Shown here piece after piece: positions 11,990-20,203 of a DNA stretch of 64,000 bases. This DNA comes from Sphingomonas sp. OK281 (GTDB taxonomy: Bacteria; Pseudomonadota; Alphaproteobacteria; Sphingomonadales; Sphingomonadaceae). The translations under genes were made by a program, and so were the position numbers. The stretch is taken from assembly GCF_900115295.1 (NCBI RefSeq), contig NZ_FOVZ01000003.1, forward strand, positions 186,001-250,000, given 5' to 3'. Position 1 is the first letter of the stretch. Each line of letters begins with the position of its first letter. The notes beneath the pieces are model-generated. The model did not search any database. It was not told the DNA's origin and was given only the letters and a program-made list of their open reading frames with translations.

Positions 11990-12492
11990 GCCTCGCCGTG
12001 CGTTTCGATCAAGGCTGCGGCGATTGCTTCCTTGGGGCTCTTTCCGCCCCACAGCACGAACTGAAACACCGGATAGAAGCGCTCGCATTCCTCGATTGCC
12101 GATTCGACCAGCAGTTCGGCAGCTTCGAGCGACATGGTTCCGTCGTCGCCGCCATCGACCATCGCCGCATGGCGGAACAGCAATATGCCGCTCGACGACC
12201 AGAGTTCGAAATGGCCGATCCACAGCTGTTCGTTGACCAGGCCGATCGTCTCGTACACCGCCTGACGCCGCTCGTCCGGCACCTTGATGTCGGGAAAAGC
12301 GAGGAATTGCAGGACGCTATCGTCTTCGCGCCACAGCGCGCGCAATTCGTAGGTCGCCCAGCTTCCCTTGACGGTCGCGACGATCTCGTCGTCGTGACGC
12401 TCATGCTCCCAGCCATGCGCAGCGTAATAGCTTTCGAGCATGTCGATCGGGGCGGCATCTTCGTGGTCGTGGTCGGCGTGTTCAAGCATCAT
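11986..12492 (-). CDS. YbjN domain-containing protein
   Basis: A 168-residue protein with a His/Asp-rich N-terminus (EHADHDHEDAAP) followed by a YbjN-like fold (LESYYAAHGWEHERHDDEI, then FLAFPDIKVPDERRQAVYE). YbjN-type proteins resemble type III secretion chaperones in fold and have been linked to stress and motility effects in enterobacteria; the molecular role is not settled. Two adjacent ATGs (12492 and 12489) follow an AGGA site, and either may be used. It sits directly upstream of proC. Confidence 0.85.
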   Translation of the reverse strand: MMLEHADHDHEDAAPIDMLESYYAAHGWEHERHDDEIVATVKGSWATYELRALWREDDSVLQFLAFPDIKVPDERRQAVYETIGLVNEQLWIGHFELWSSSGILLFRHAAMVDGGDDGTMSLEAAELLVESAIEECERFYPVFQFVLWGGKSPKEAIAAALIETHGEA

Positions 12493-12589
12493 AGGGTCCT
12501 GGCGGTCCTTATCGCACGACAAAGGGTGCCGAGGCAAAAACGCCCCGACAACCCCATCGGCCCCAATTCTGCGGAAAACTGTGGAAAAG

Positions 12590-12877
12590 TCAGTCGACCG
12601 ACGCCCCGAGCGGTGCATTTACGGTCGACTGCGCCGCGAACTTCGCGTCGAGTGCATCGAGACGAGCCTTTAACGCATCGTTCTCGTCGCGTGCGGCGGC
12701 TGCCATTGCCTTGACCGCGTCGAACTCTTCCCGACTGACGAAGTCGAGCCCGCCAAGCCACTCGCGCGCGCGGTCGCGCGCACCGGAACCGGCTTCGCGT
12801 CCAACGCCCGCAAGCGTACCGGCCGCACCGTTCAAGACCTTGACGATATCGTCGAACACGCGGTTTTCGGACTGCAT
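12590..12877 (-). CDS. ubiK: UbiK-type accessory factor (BMFP family)
   Basis: A 95-residue protein whose C-terminal half (FDAVKAMAAAARDENDALKA and on) is a heptad-patterned coiled coil, as in the BMFP/DUF526 family. In gammaproteobacteria UbiK helps ubiquinone biosynthesis under aerobic conditions, working with UbiJ and binding lipids. The N-terminal half (NRVFDDIVKVLNGAAGTLAG) is amphipathic. It lies between tspO and the YbjN-like gene on the same strand. The name follows family membership; a role in quinone synthesis here is inferred. Confidence 0.82.
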   Translation of the reverse strand: MQSENRVFDDIVKVLNGAAGTLAGVGREAGSGARDRAREWLGGLDFVSREEFDAVKAMAAAARDENDALKARLDALDAKFAAQSTVNAPLGASVD

Positions 12878-12912
12878 TGCTTCAAAACCCCATTATCGCA
12901 GTATCTGCTGCG

Positions 12913-13464
12913 TCACAGCATCTGGGATGTATGCGGCGCTGGTGCAAGGCTTTCGGCGTTCGGGTTCAACTGCCCGATGCTGAAGGCGAGCACGCCGGCA
13001 AAGCTGATCCAGACCATATACGGCACCATCAGCCACGCTGCCGCCGGCCGGATGCGCGCGAATACCACGGTAGCTGCGATCGACAAGGCCAGCATGGCGA
13101 CGATCACCAGCACCGACGCCCCGATCCTGTGCGCGCCGAAGAACATCGGCGTCCAGGAGAGGTTGAGCACGAACTGCCCGACGAACAGCGCGACGGCGAT
13201 CCCGCGCGACCGTGCGCCGCGTGCGTTGAGGATCATCGCAAGTGCCAGCCCGATCATGATATAGAGCGTCGTCCAGACGACCGGGAACACCCAGCCCAGC
13301 GGGTTCAGCGCAGGTTTGGCGAGCGCCATGTACCAGGCGTTCTCGCTGCCAACCGCGACCGATCGGCCGGAGACGAAGCCGAGCAGCAGGATCAGGGGCA
13401 CGGTCACGACCGCCCAGCGGAGGAACGACATCCTCAACTGGCCCTTCGAAGCGATACCGCCCAC
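12913..13464 (-). CDS. tspO: TspO/MBR family membrane protein (tryptophan-rich sensory protein)
   Basis: A 183-residue five-helix membrane protein. The conserved KPALNPLGWVFPVVWTTLY segment and later WTPMFFGAHRIG and AAAWLMVPYMVW identify TspO. Family members bind tetrapyrroles and modulate pigment and stress genes in photosynthetic alphaproteobacteria. The GTG start at 13464 is chosen because GGAAGGA lies five bases upstream; the internal ATG at 13431 has GAGG touching it. Its neighbourhood has no porphyrin genes, though a bacteriophytochrome (bilin protein) lies 4-6 kb away. Confidence 0.9.
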   Translation of the reverse strand: MGGIASKGQLRMSFLRWAVVTVPLILLLGFVSGRSVAVGSENAWYMALAKPALNPLGWVFPVVWTTLYIMIGLALAMILNARGARSRGIAVALFVGQFVLNLSWTPMFFGAHRIGASVLVIVAMLALSIAATVVFARIRPAAAWLMVPYMVWISFAGVLAFSIGQLNPNAESLAPAPHTSQML

Positions 13465-13612
13465 ACACGTCCTTCCGTCTTTACGCGGGCTCGTCCTGGC
13501 GCGCATTTTGCGATCGGTAAACCGTGCGTGCGCGATAATCGTTCCGCTAGTGGTTCATTCCGGTACGGCGGGACTTGACGACGGCGATGGGGAAGCATGG
13601 CCTTCCGCGCGG

Positions 13613-14395
13613 TCAGGACTCGGCGGGCATTTCGGAGACCGATCGATCGGGCACCGGCATATCACCGTGCAAAGCCGCGATCAGGAACTCGACATTGCCC
13701 TCGGGGCCGGTAATCGGGCTTTCGACCACGCCGACCACGCGCCAGCCCTGCCCCGTCAGCCACGCGGCAACCTCGTCGCAGACCCGCTGGTGGATCGCGG
13801 GATCGCGGACCACGCCACCCTTGCCCACTTCCTCGCGTCCCGCCTCGAACTGCGGCTTCACCAGCGCCATCAGCCGCGCATCGGGCTTGGCAAAGGTCAT
13901 CGGCCGCTCGAGCACCTTCGCCAATCCGATGAAGCTCGCATCGCACACGATCAGGTCGATCGGCTCGGGAATGTGCGCGGGCGTGAGGATACGGGCGCTG
14001 GTCTGTTCGTGGACGACGACGCGCTCGTCCTGGCGGATCGACCAGGCGAGTTGGTTGGTGCCGCTGTCGACCGCGTACACCTTGGTCGCGCCGTTCTTCA
14101 GCAGCACGTCGGTGAAGCCGCCGGTCGAGGAGCCGACGTCGATCGCGACGGCGCCGCTCACGTCCCAGCCGAAATGCGCCAGGCCATGTGCGAGCTTGAT
14201 CCCGCCGCGCGAAACCCAGGGATGATCGCGGCCGCGCACGTCGAGCGACACGTCGTCGGCGAGCGTCTGGCCCGGCTTGTCGACCTTCTTCGTGCCCGCG
14301 AACACCAGGCCCGCCATGATCAGCGCCTGCGCGCGCGTCCGCGACTCGACCAGCCCCCTGTCGACCAGCATCTGGTCCGCCCGAGTCTTCACCAT
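13613..14395 (-). CDS. tlyA: TlyA-family rRNA 2'-O-methyltransferase
   Basis: A 260-residue protein with an N-terminal S4 RNA-binding domain (about 5-65, RADQMLVDRGLVESRTRAQA) and an FtsJ-like methyltransferase domain (AIDVGSSTGGFTDVLL as SAM motif, then LIVCDASFIGL and ALVKPQFEAGRE). TlyA of mycobacteria methylates 16S and 23S rRNA and affects capreomycin sensitivity; other members are annotated as haemolysins, probably indirectly. The start at 14395 has AAGGA seven bases upstream. Confidence 0.9.
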   Translation of the reverse strand: MVKTRADQMLVDRGLVESRTRAQALIMAGLVFAGTKKVDKPGQTLADDVSLDVRGRDHPWVSRGGIKLAHGLAHFGWDVSGAVAIDVGSSTGGFTDVLLKNGATKVYAVDSGTNQLAWSIRQDERVVVHEQTSARILTPAHIPEPIDLIVCDASFIGLAKVLERPMTFAKPDARLMALVKPQFEAGREEVGKGGVVRDPAIHQRVCDEVAAWLTGQGWRVVGVVESPITGPEGNVEFLIAALHGDMPVPDRSVSEMPAES

Positions 14396-14597
14396 GCGCG
14401 TATCCTTGCCATGACCGCGCGTATCGGCGTCCCGTCCGGCCACCGCAAGCTGCCTTCCTTTCGCCGCAATGCCATTGCCCACTCGATCGGTAGGATTATC
14501 TTCAACGGTGGAGAGCGTGGCCGCACGGCGTCCCCTAGAGCGTCGTTCGGCTACGCTCCCCGCCCCGAAGAACGGGGTCCGGAGAAGGAGAAGCGCT

Positions 14598-15281
14598 GTG
14601 GGTAGTTTCGCACCGTATGATTCCGTCCAGCCGACCATCCTGACCGTGCCGGGTCTCGGCGGATCGGGCCCTTCGCACTGGCAAACGCTATGGGAGGAGG
14701 CGCGCCCCGACACGGTCCGCGTCGAACTCGGCATGTGGAACACGCCGCACCGCAATGCGTGGGTCACGCGGCTCGACGAGGCGATCCGCAGGGCCGACGC
14801 GCCGGTGATCCTCGCCGCGCACAGCCTGGGTTGCCTGGCCGTCGCCTGGTGGGCCGAACTGAGCCCGCAACCCTATGGCTGGCCGGTTGCCGGAGCCTTG
14901 CTGGTGGCGCCCGCGGACGTCGATCGCGGCGGTGCGCAGGCCGAACTCAAGGGCTTCTCGCCGACGCCGCGCACGCCCCTGCCGTTCCCGTCGATCGTGG
15001 TGGCAAGCAGCGACGACCCCTGGGTCACGCCCGAGCGCGCGCACAGCATGGCCGCCGACTGGGGCAGTCACTTCGTCGACGCCGGCCCGCAGGGGCATCT
15101 GAATGCCGCGAGCGGGATCGGCTGGTGGCGCGAGGGCCAGGATCTGCTCGAGCGCGTCATCGCGGCGAGTGGCGATGGCCGCGGCCAGGCACTGCCCCCC
15201 AGCAAGGCGCGCTCGATCCTCGCGGTGAGTGCCACCGATGCCGCGCACACGCATTATCTGGGCGGCCAAAGCGCTCCATGA
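14598..15281 (+). CDS. RBBP9/YdeN-type alpha/beta hydrolase
   Basis: A 227-residue serine hydrolase of the RBBP9/YdeN family: TVPGLGGSGPSHWQTLWE near the N-terminus, nucleophile Ser in AAHSLGCLAVAWW, Asp in SSDDPWVTPERA and His in GPQGHLNAASGIG, which is the family's C-terminal signature. The GTG at 14598 is selected since AAGGAG is seven bases upstream; the frame stays open further upstream to 14469. The substrate is unknown. It is divergent from tlyA with about 200 bases between the starts. Confidence 0.88.
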   Translation: MGSFAPYDSVQPTILTVPGLGGSGPSHWQTLWEEARPDTVRVELGMWNTPHRNAWVTRLDEAIRRADAPVILAAHSLGCLAVAWWAELSPQPYGWPVAGALLVAPADVDRGGAQAELKGFSPTPRTPLPFPSIVVASSDDPWVTPERAHSMAADWGSHFVDAGPQGHLNAASGIGWWREGQDLLERVIAASGDGRGQALPPSKARSILAVSATDAAHTHYLGGQSAP

Positions 15282-15428
15282 TCGACGCTTTTCGGTGCGC
15301 GCACGACCTCCGGTAACCCAGATTACATTGATCGAAGTCTGCACGTTTCGCGCGGACATATCGGCCGATCCGCTTCGTTGACGAGCGCCAACACAGGCAG
15401 CCCATCACAGGCAAGCGGAGAGAATGAA

Positions 15429-15809
15429 ATGGCCGTCAAATTCGCCGGAACGATGAACGCAATCAATCGTGGTCTCGACGCGACCAAGCCGACCAAGGGC
15501 GCGGACATGGTCGAGGACTGGGAGGCCGCACTGGCCGAGATCGATACGCCGGGCGCAAAGGGCATTCTTCGCGATCTCGCGTCGCTGCGCAAGCAACTGG
15601 AAAAGGGTGAGCCCGACGCCGACCGCGTCCATGCGCTGCTCCACCGCCTGGGCGCCGCGACGACGAAGATCGCCGACAAGGCCGACAAGTCGCAGGACAA
15701 GCTGAAGGCGCTCGGCGAAGCGCTGACCGAAGCCGGCGAAGACGCACCGGACGAAGAGGACGACGTCGAGGCCGCCGCCAGCCCGAAGCGTGCGCGCAAG
15801 AAGGCCTGA
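15429..15809 (+). CDS. Conserved hypothetical charged helical protein
   Basis: A 126-residue cytoplasmic protein without cysteines or membrane segments. The centre (ILRDLASLRKQLEKGEPDAD) and the following stretch are strongly helical, and the C-terminus is acidic (EDAPDEEDDVEAAA) and ends basic (PKRARKKA), a tail style seen in nucleic-acid-associated small proteins. GGAGAG precedes the ATG at normal distance. A strong terminator follows directly. No family is named with confidence. Confidence 0.7.
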   Translation: MAVKFAGTMNAINRGLDATKPTKGADMVEDWEAALAEIDTPGAKGILRDLASLRKQLEKGEPDADRVHALLHRLGAATTKIADKADKSQDKLKALGEALTEAGEDAPDEEDDVEAAASPKRARKKA

Positions 15810-15817
15810 TACGAAAC

Positions 15818-15853
15818 GGGCCGGCATCGCGACGATGCCGGCCCGCTCTTTTT
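15818..15853 (+). terminator. Rho-independent terminator
   Basis: A perfect 11-bp stem (GGGCCGGCATC / GATGCCGGCCC) with a five-base loop (GCGAC) is followed by GCTCTTTTT. It ends the charged small protein gene and may also face the convergent DUF892 gene. Confidence 0.9.
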
Positions 15854-15871
15854 ACCAAGGAGGTCGGGCGG

Positions 15872-16387
15872 TTACGCCGTGACCGCCTCGGCCTTCGGAT
15901 TGATCGCCGATGTCGCCATCGCGGTCAGCTTGTCGTCGGTCGCGTATTCCTCGTCGAGCGTCTGCTTCAGGATCGCCGCGATCTCCGACCGTCCCAGCTG
16001 GTCGGCCCACGCGATCAGCGTGCCGTAGCGCGTGATCTCGTAATGCTCGACCGCCTGCGCCGACGCGATCAGCGCGGCATCGAGCACTGCCTTGTCCTCG
16101 ATCTCGCCCGCGACCTCGTTGGCCTCCTTGATGATCCCGTCGATCGCGGGACACGTCACGGCCTTCGCCTTTTCGCCCAGCAGCGTGAAGATCTGCTCGA
16201 GGCGAGCGATCTGGCCTTCGGTTTCACGCAGGTGCGTTTCGAAGCCTTGCTTCAGCGCCGGTGCGGTTGCCTTGTCGATCATCTTCGGCAGCGCCTTGGT
16301 GATCTGGTTCTCGGCATAATACACGTCCTGCAACTGGTGCAGGAACAGGTCGTCGAACGTCACGATGTCTTTTGAAAACAAGCCCAT
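15872..16387 (-). CDS. DUF892 ferritin-like protein (YciE/YciF type)
   Basis: A 171-residue four-helix-bundle protein of the DUF892 family. Ferritin-like metal positions fit DLFLHQLQDVYYAENQITKA, ETEGQIARLEQIF, QAVEHYEITRYGTL and LDEEYATDDKLTA. Members are induced by osmotic and general stress in enterobacteria and sphingomonads and may bind a di-metal centre; the reaction is unknown. The start at 16387 gives the usual family start (MGLFSKDIVTFDDLFLH). It lies beside an hsp20 gene on the same strand, fitting a stress cluster. Confidence 0.9.
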   Translation of the reverse strand: MGLFSKDIVTFDDLFLHQLQDVYYAENQITKALPKMIDKATAPALKQGFETHLRETEGQIARLEQIFTLLGEKAKAVTCPAIDGIIKEANEVAGEIEDKAVLDAALIASAQAVEHYEITRYGTLIAWADQLGRSEIAAILKQTLDEEYATDDKLTAMATSAINPKAEAVTA

Positions 16388-16515
16388 GATGGTTTCCCTC
16401 GTGTGATGTGACTTCGCGTAAGTGGGTCCGAGGCCGAGCGCCTCGAGCCGCATGAACGCGTCGTCCGTGGTGGAAGTTTCGCGTCGCGCCGTCGCCAATG
16501 CCTCGCGCAAACATA

Positions 16516-16550
16516 CCGGTGCCGCCGGCCGATGACGGCGGCGGCACCGG
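16516..16550 (-). terminator. Strong hairpin between hsp20 and the DUF892 gene
   Basis: CCGGTGCCGCCG and its inverse CGGCGGCACCGG form a 12-bp stem around an 11-base loop. No T-run follows on either strand, so it may act as an mRNA stabiliser or partial terminator after hsp20 rather than a full intrinsic terminator. Confidence 0.55.
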
Positions 16551-16565
16551 GTCCTGGATCATGGG

Positions 16566-17039
16566 TTACGCGACGTCGCGGTCGGCGTCCGGGGCGGAAA
16601 TCCGATCATTGGCGGCCGACCCGGAAATCTCGATCCGCCGCGGCTTCATAGCTTCGGGGATTTCGCGCTTCAGGCCGATCGTGAGCAGCCCGTTGTCGAA
16701 CCGAGCAGCCTGAACCTGCACGAAATCGGCCAGCTGGAAGCGGCGTTCGAACGCGCGCGTGGCGATGCCGCGGTGCAGGAACCGCGCTTCGTCGCGGTCG
16801 TCGGGACGGCGCCCGCTGACGGTCAGCTGGTTGTTCTGCGCGACGATCTCGATGTCGTCCGGACGGAAGCCCGCGACCGCCAGCGTGATCCGATAGCTGT
16901 CCTCGCTCTCGCGCTCGATGTCGAACGGCGGATACCCTTCCGCGGCCTCGGTCCGGGCGGTGCTTTCGAGCAGGTCGAACAGCCGATCGAAACCGACCGT
17001 CGAGCGGCGATAGGGAGCGAAATCGAAGTTGGTCCTCAT
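16566..17039 (-). CDS. Hsp20/alpha-crystallin small heat shock protein
   Basis: A 157-residue small heat shock protein. The alpha-crystallin domain spans about 40-130 (PPFDIERESEDSYRITLAVA through FDNGLLTIGLKREIPEA), including the dimer-interface strand NQLTVSGR and the basic GIATRAFERRF loop. It holds unfolding proteins for refolding by DnaK/ClpB. The ATG at 17039 follows AGGAGG with eight bases spacing. A heat-shock-type promoter candidate lies about 100 bases upstream. Confidence 0.93.
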   Translation of the reverse strand: MRTNFDFAPYRRSTVGFDRLFDLLESTARTEAAEGYPPFDIERESEDSYRITLAVAGFRPDDIEIVAQNNQLTVSGRRPDDRDEARFLHRGIATRAFERRFQLADFVQVQAARFDNGLLTIGLKREIPEAMKPRRIEISGSAANDRISAPDADRDVA

Positions 17040-17141
17040 AGTCAAATCCTCCTCATGAGCAATCTGAGCACGAGGAACACCGGACACGGAGCCGGTGCCC
17101 TCAGATGTCACCGGACCGAAAGATCGCGTCCGGCGGCGGCA

Positions 17142-17169
17142 AGATGGTTTGCCCGGAACGGTCATCAAG
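17142..17169 (-). promoter_or_regulatory. Candidate sigma-32 (RpoH) promoter of hsp20
   Basis: Read on the minus strand, CTTGAT (17169-17164) and CCATCT (17147-17142) are separated by 16 bases, close to the alphaproteobacterial RpoH pattern CTTG...CCATAT. This would give a leader of about 95 bases before the hsp20 start. Confidence 0.4.
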
Positions 17170-17228
17170 AGGGGCTGGATTGATTTTTTTGCATCCTCGA
17201 TCGGCATGAACCAGGCGGCGCCGATATC

Positions 17229-19382
17229 CTACGCGCCGACGATCGGCGCCGATATCGTGATGCGCAGCCCAGGCCGGTTGTCGGCCTCTTCCATCGTCCC
17301 CGCGAGCCGCGTTACCAGTGCCGCGAGCATCCGCGAGCCGAACCCCTCGCGCTTGCCGGACTTGCCGCTGCCATTGTCGGCGACCACCAGCATCAGCCGT
17401 GCGCGGTTCTGATGCAGCGTGATCATGACCGGCCCCGGTTCCCCGTCATATGCGTATTTGTTGGCGTTGATGAGCAGTTCGGTGAGGATCAACCCGAGGT
17501 GCACGGCGCGCTCGGTCGGCATCAGCACCGGCGTCAGTTCCAGCTGGATCTGCCCATCCCATGCCGGGCCCATCGTCGATCCGATCTCCGTGCAGAGATC
17601 GCCGATATAGCGCGCCAGATCGATCGCCTGCAGATGCTCGTCGGAATGCAGCCGCCGATGCACCATCGCCACCGCGGAGAGGCGGCGCTGCGCCTCGGTC
17701 AGCTGCGCCGTCAGCGTCGCATTGCCGACCTCGCGGCTTTGCAGCCCGAGGAACGCCGAGACGAGTTGCAGGCTGTTCTGCACCCGGTGATGGACCTCCT
17801 TGATGAGATAGTCCTTCTGCAACAACAGGCTCTCGTTATCGGCGATCGTCGCGGTCAGCGCGTGGTTGACCTCGAACAGCCGGCGATGCTGGCGTGCGTC
17901 GAACAGGGTCTGCGACAAACGCCCCGCCGCCTCGATCTCGTGGACCTTCCAAGGCGCCGACCGGCCCTGCACGGCCTCGCTCCAGATCGCGAACGATGCG
18001 CGCGGCGTCAGCGGCACGTCGGGAGCACCGGCATGCGCCTTGTGCGGATTGCCCGCCCAGTTGACCACCTGGACCTGCTCGGCGCGAAACCACAGCAAGA
18101 TCGTCGGGTCGTCGGTCGGCATCGTCACCGCGAGCACGCCGCTCGCCAAATCGCGGCACGCGATCGCAGGCGGAAAATGCTCGGACAACCGGTCGCTCGA
18201 GAACGGCAGCACGCGCGCGGCTTCACCGACATGCCCGGCGATGCGGCGGACGTCCTCCGCGGACGGTGCACGACCGGCGACGAAGATATCGTCCCCCCGC
18301 ACCGCGGCGAAGCTGTCCGCGACCATCATCCGGCAAATCTCGTCCCCCGTGTCGGCCAGGAAGCCGGTCAGCCCGGTGTCGCTGCCGAGCCCGTTGACGA
18401 TCGCGTCCTCCGCGGTGCGCAGGCGAATGCGTTCGCGGTAGAGTTCGGCGTCCTCCTTGGCGCGGATCTGGCGGGCGAGACTGCCGGCCAGCGCCCGACA
18501 CGTCATGCGGACGTGCAGCGGCAACAGCCGGGGTACGGAATGATGGCAGGCGATCAGGCCCCACAGCATGCCGTCGCGCACGATCGAGACCGAGGCGGAG
18601 GCGGCGACGTCCATGTTGGCGAGATAATGAAGGTGGATCGGCGAGACGCTCCGCAGCGAGATGTCGCTCATGTCGAGCGTCGGTGCGCCGACCGGGCGAA
18701 GCGGTGCCGGTTCGTACCCGACGTCCGGTATCACGCGGACCCGGTTGCGGACGTACAGGGCGCGGGCCTGCCGGGGGATGTCGGACGCGGGGAAATGCTG
18801 GTTGAGGAAGGTCCGCTGCGCAGGATCGCGATCCTCCGCGACGACGACGCCCGCATCGTCGTCGAGAAACCGGTACACCATCACCCGGTCAAACCCGGTC
18901 AATCGGCGAAACGTCTCTGCGGCTCGCTCGCACAATTGCAGCAGCCCGAATGCCTGCTCGAACGCGGTCGCCGCCTCCTCCATCGCGAACAGCATGTCGA
19001 TCGACGACGGCATCACGGCCGGTGCCGGCTCCAGTTCGACGACGATCGCGGTCGACGATCGGCGGGCGACGGCATCGAAGCGAGCGTGCGTACCCGTAAC
19101 GGACGACAGCGCGATCGTCGTTTGGCCGGGCCGCGCATCGAGCAACGCCGACACGGACTGGCCAAGCAGGTCGTCGAGCTTTGCGCCGAGCCACGCGGGG
19201 TCGAGCGCCCCCTCGATATCGCCCGCGCCTGCGACGATGGTCAGCGTACCGGGATCGGCGACGAGGACCATGCCGTGCGGCTGGATCGAACCGGGGACGT
19301 GTATCGGCTCGCGATCGCAGGACGTCAGGTCCAGCGGATCAGGCGGTCCGCGTTGCGTTTCGAAGGTAACGGGACCGAGCAT
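17229..19382 (-). CDS. bphP: Bacteriophytochrome sensor kinase (HWE/HisKA_2 type)
   Basis: A 717-residue red/far-red photoreceptor kinase. An N-terminal PAS domain carries the likely bilin-attachment Cys22 (TSCDREPIHVPGSIQPHG); a GAF domain holds the PASDIP motif; a PHY domain follows (about 320-500). The kinase core has the H-box KEVHHRVQNSLQLV with candidate His532, then LILTELLINANKYAY (N box) and VVADNGSG (ATP lid), typical of HisKA_2/HWE kinases that often feed general stress signalling. No response regulator or heme oxygenase gene is adjacent. The start at 19382 lacks a clear ribosome-binding site. Confidence 0.95.
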   Translation of the reverse strand: MLGPVTFETQRGPPDPLDLTSCDREPIHVPGSIQPHGMVLVADPGTLTIVAGAGDIEGALDPAWLGAKLDDLLGQSVSALLDARPGQTTIALSSVTGTHARFDAVARRSSTAIVVELEPAPAVMPSSIDMLFAMEEAATAFEQAFGLLQLCERAAETFRRLTGFDRVMVYRFLDDDAGVVVAEDRDPAQRTFLNQHFPASDIPRQARALYVRNRVRVIPDVGYEPAPLRPVGAPTLDMSDISLRSVSPIHLHYLANMDVAASASVSIVRDGMLWGLIACHHSVPRLLPLHVRMTCRALAGSLARQIRAKEDAELYRERIRLRTAEDAIVNGLGSDTGLTGFLADTGDEICRMMVADSFAAVRGDDIFVAGRAPSAEDVRRIAGHVGEAARVLPFSSDRLSEHFPPAIACRDLASGVLAVTMPTDDPTILLWFRAEQVQVVNWAGNPHKAHAGAPDVPLTPRASFAIWSEAVQGRSAPWKVHEIEAAGRLSQTLFDARQHRRLFEVNHALTATIADNESLLLQKDYLIKEVHHRVQNSLQLVSAFLGLQSREVGNATLTAQLTEAQRRLSAVAMVHRRLHSDEHLQAIDLARYIGDLCTEIGSTMGPAWDGQIQLELTPVLMPTERAVHLGLILTELLINANKYAYDGEPGPVMITLHQNRARLMLVVADNGSGKSGKREGFGSRMLAALVTRLAGTMEEADNRPGLRITISAPIVGA

Positions 19383-19542
19383 ATGGAGTAATCCAGCCAG
19401 AGGCGTCGAGTGGCGCGCAAAAGCCTGTCGTTACGCCAGCGACACAACAGCGATCGGCGACACAAAGTCAACGACATGGATTAAGCCAGCCAGTCCGCTG
19501 GACTGCTAGGATATGACGAAACAGGGACAGGGAACGACGATC

Positions 19543-19791
19543 ATGGACTTTCCGTGGAAAGATCAGGCAACGCTTGTAAGGATTACCGCCGGACAGTCTT
19601 TCGATGGCTATGCGGGCGAAATCTTGTTCGAGGGAACTTTGCTTGCGATGGCCCGCAAGGTCCGCGACATGAAACGCGACCAGCGCAAGGGCCTGAGGAT
19701 TTCTTTACCCGATCGCCACGTCCGGCCCAATTCCTTTCAGGACGAAGCCTTGTCGTCGCTGATCGAGGCGATGCCCTTCGCCGCACGCTGA
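19543..19791 (+). CDS. Conserved hypothetical protein near bacteriophytochrome
   Basis: An 82-residue soluble protein (MDFPWKDQATLVRITAGQSF...), divergent from the phytochrome kinase with about 160 bases between starts. It is mixed in charge, with a basic middle (RKVRDMKRDQRKGLRIS) and the segment DRHVRPNSFQDEALSSLIEA. The ATG at 19543 follows AGGGA; an in-frame ATG at 19513 would add ten residues but has AGGAT almost touching it. No domain is recognised. Position suggests, without proof, a light- or stress-linked role. Confidence 0.6.
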   Translation: MDFPWKDQATLVRITAGQSFDGYAGEILFEGTLLAMARKVRDMKRDQRKGLRISLPDRHVRPNSFQDEALSSLIEAMPFAAR

Positions 19792-20028
19792 ATACCGTGC
19801 GGCGAGGCGAGGCGGCAGAGGCGAAACTAAGGTTCGACCGCTTCGTCGTGCCTTCGCCTCGAACGCCAACGAAGATCGAGCTAGGGTAGATACGCGCTAG
19901 TGCAACGCTGCACGTCGCGCAGGCGCGGCCGCAGGGCGCCGATCTATCGTCGGATCGATCCGCTCGGCCATGCCTCCGGCGTTTGCAGTCCGGCACCAAC
20001 GCACAACACCCAACGCAACGTCCACGCT

Positions 20029-20046
20029 TTGCAGCAGACGCTGCAA
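20029..20046. promoter_or_regulatory. Perfect dyad TTGCAGC-AGAC-GCTGCAA
   Basis: A seven-base perfect inverted repeat with a four-base spacer lies about 160 bases before the siderophore receptor start, in a 410-base gap (19792-20203) without genes. It could be an operator or a small hairpin; it has no following T-run. Confidence 0.4.
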
Positions 20047-20122
20047 CCGCGTGTCGGCCGACTTGCCCGAGGGCGCGGGGCCCCTCCGTAATCCGTTGCA
20101 CCCGCCCCACCCCCGCGCCTTT

Positions 20123-20155
20123 TGCAACATGAAAAGATTTTAATGAAATGTTGTA
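20123..20155. promoter_or_regulatory. AT-rich dyad before the siderophore receptor
   Basis: TGCAACAT (20123-20130) and ATGTTGTA (20148-20155) form a near-perfect inverted repeat around an A/T-rich spacer, a sharp drop in GC against the surroundings. The site ends 48 bases before the receptor start, so it likely holds the promoter and a regulator site, for example for an iron regulator. The regulator is not identifiable from sequence alone. Confidence 0.45.
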
Positions 20156-20203
20156 TCATTGCATACTACGGGACTAGGGAGGCGCGTCCGGGGGATCAAC
20201 ACC

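Noticed and set aside
11057-12064. 335-residue plus-strand frame over proC
   Set aside because: Arg/Gly-rich shadow of proC; no motif.
17412-19391. 659-residue open frame antisense to the phytochrome kinase
   Set aside because: Low-complexity Arg/His/Gln composition typical of the antisense frame of a high-GC gene; the kinase frame has all conserved motifs.
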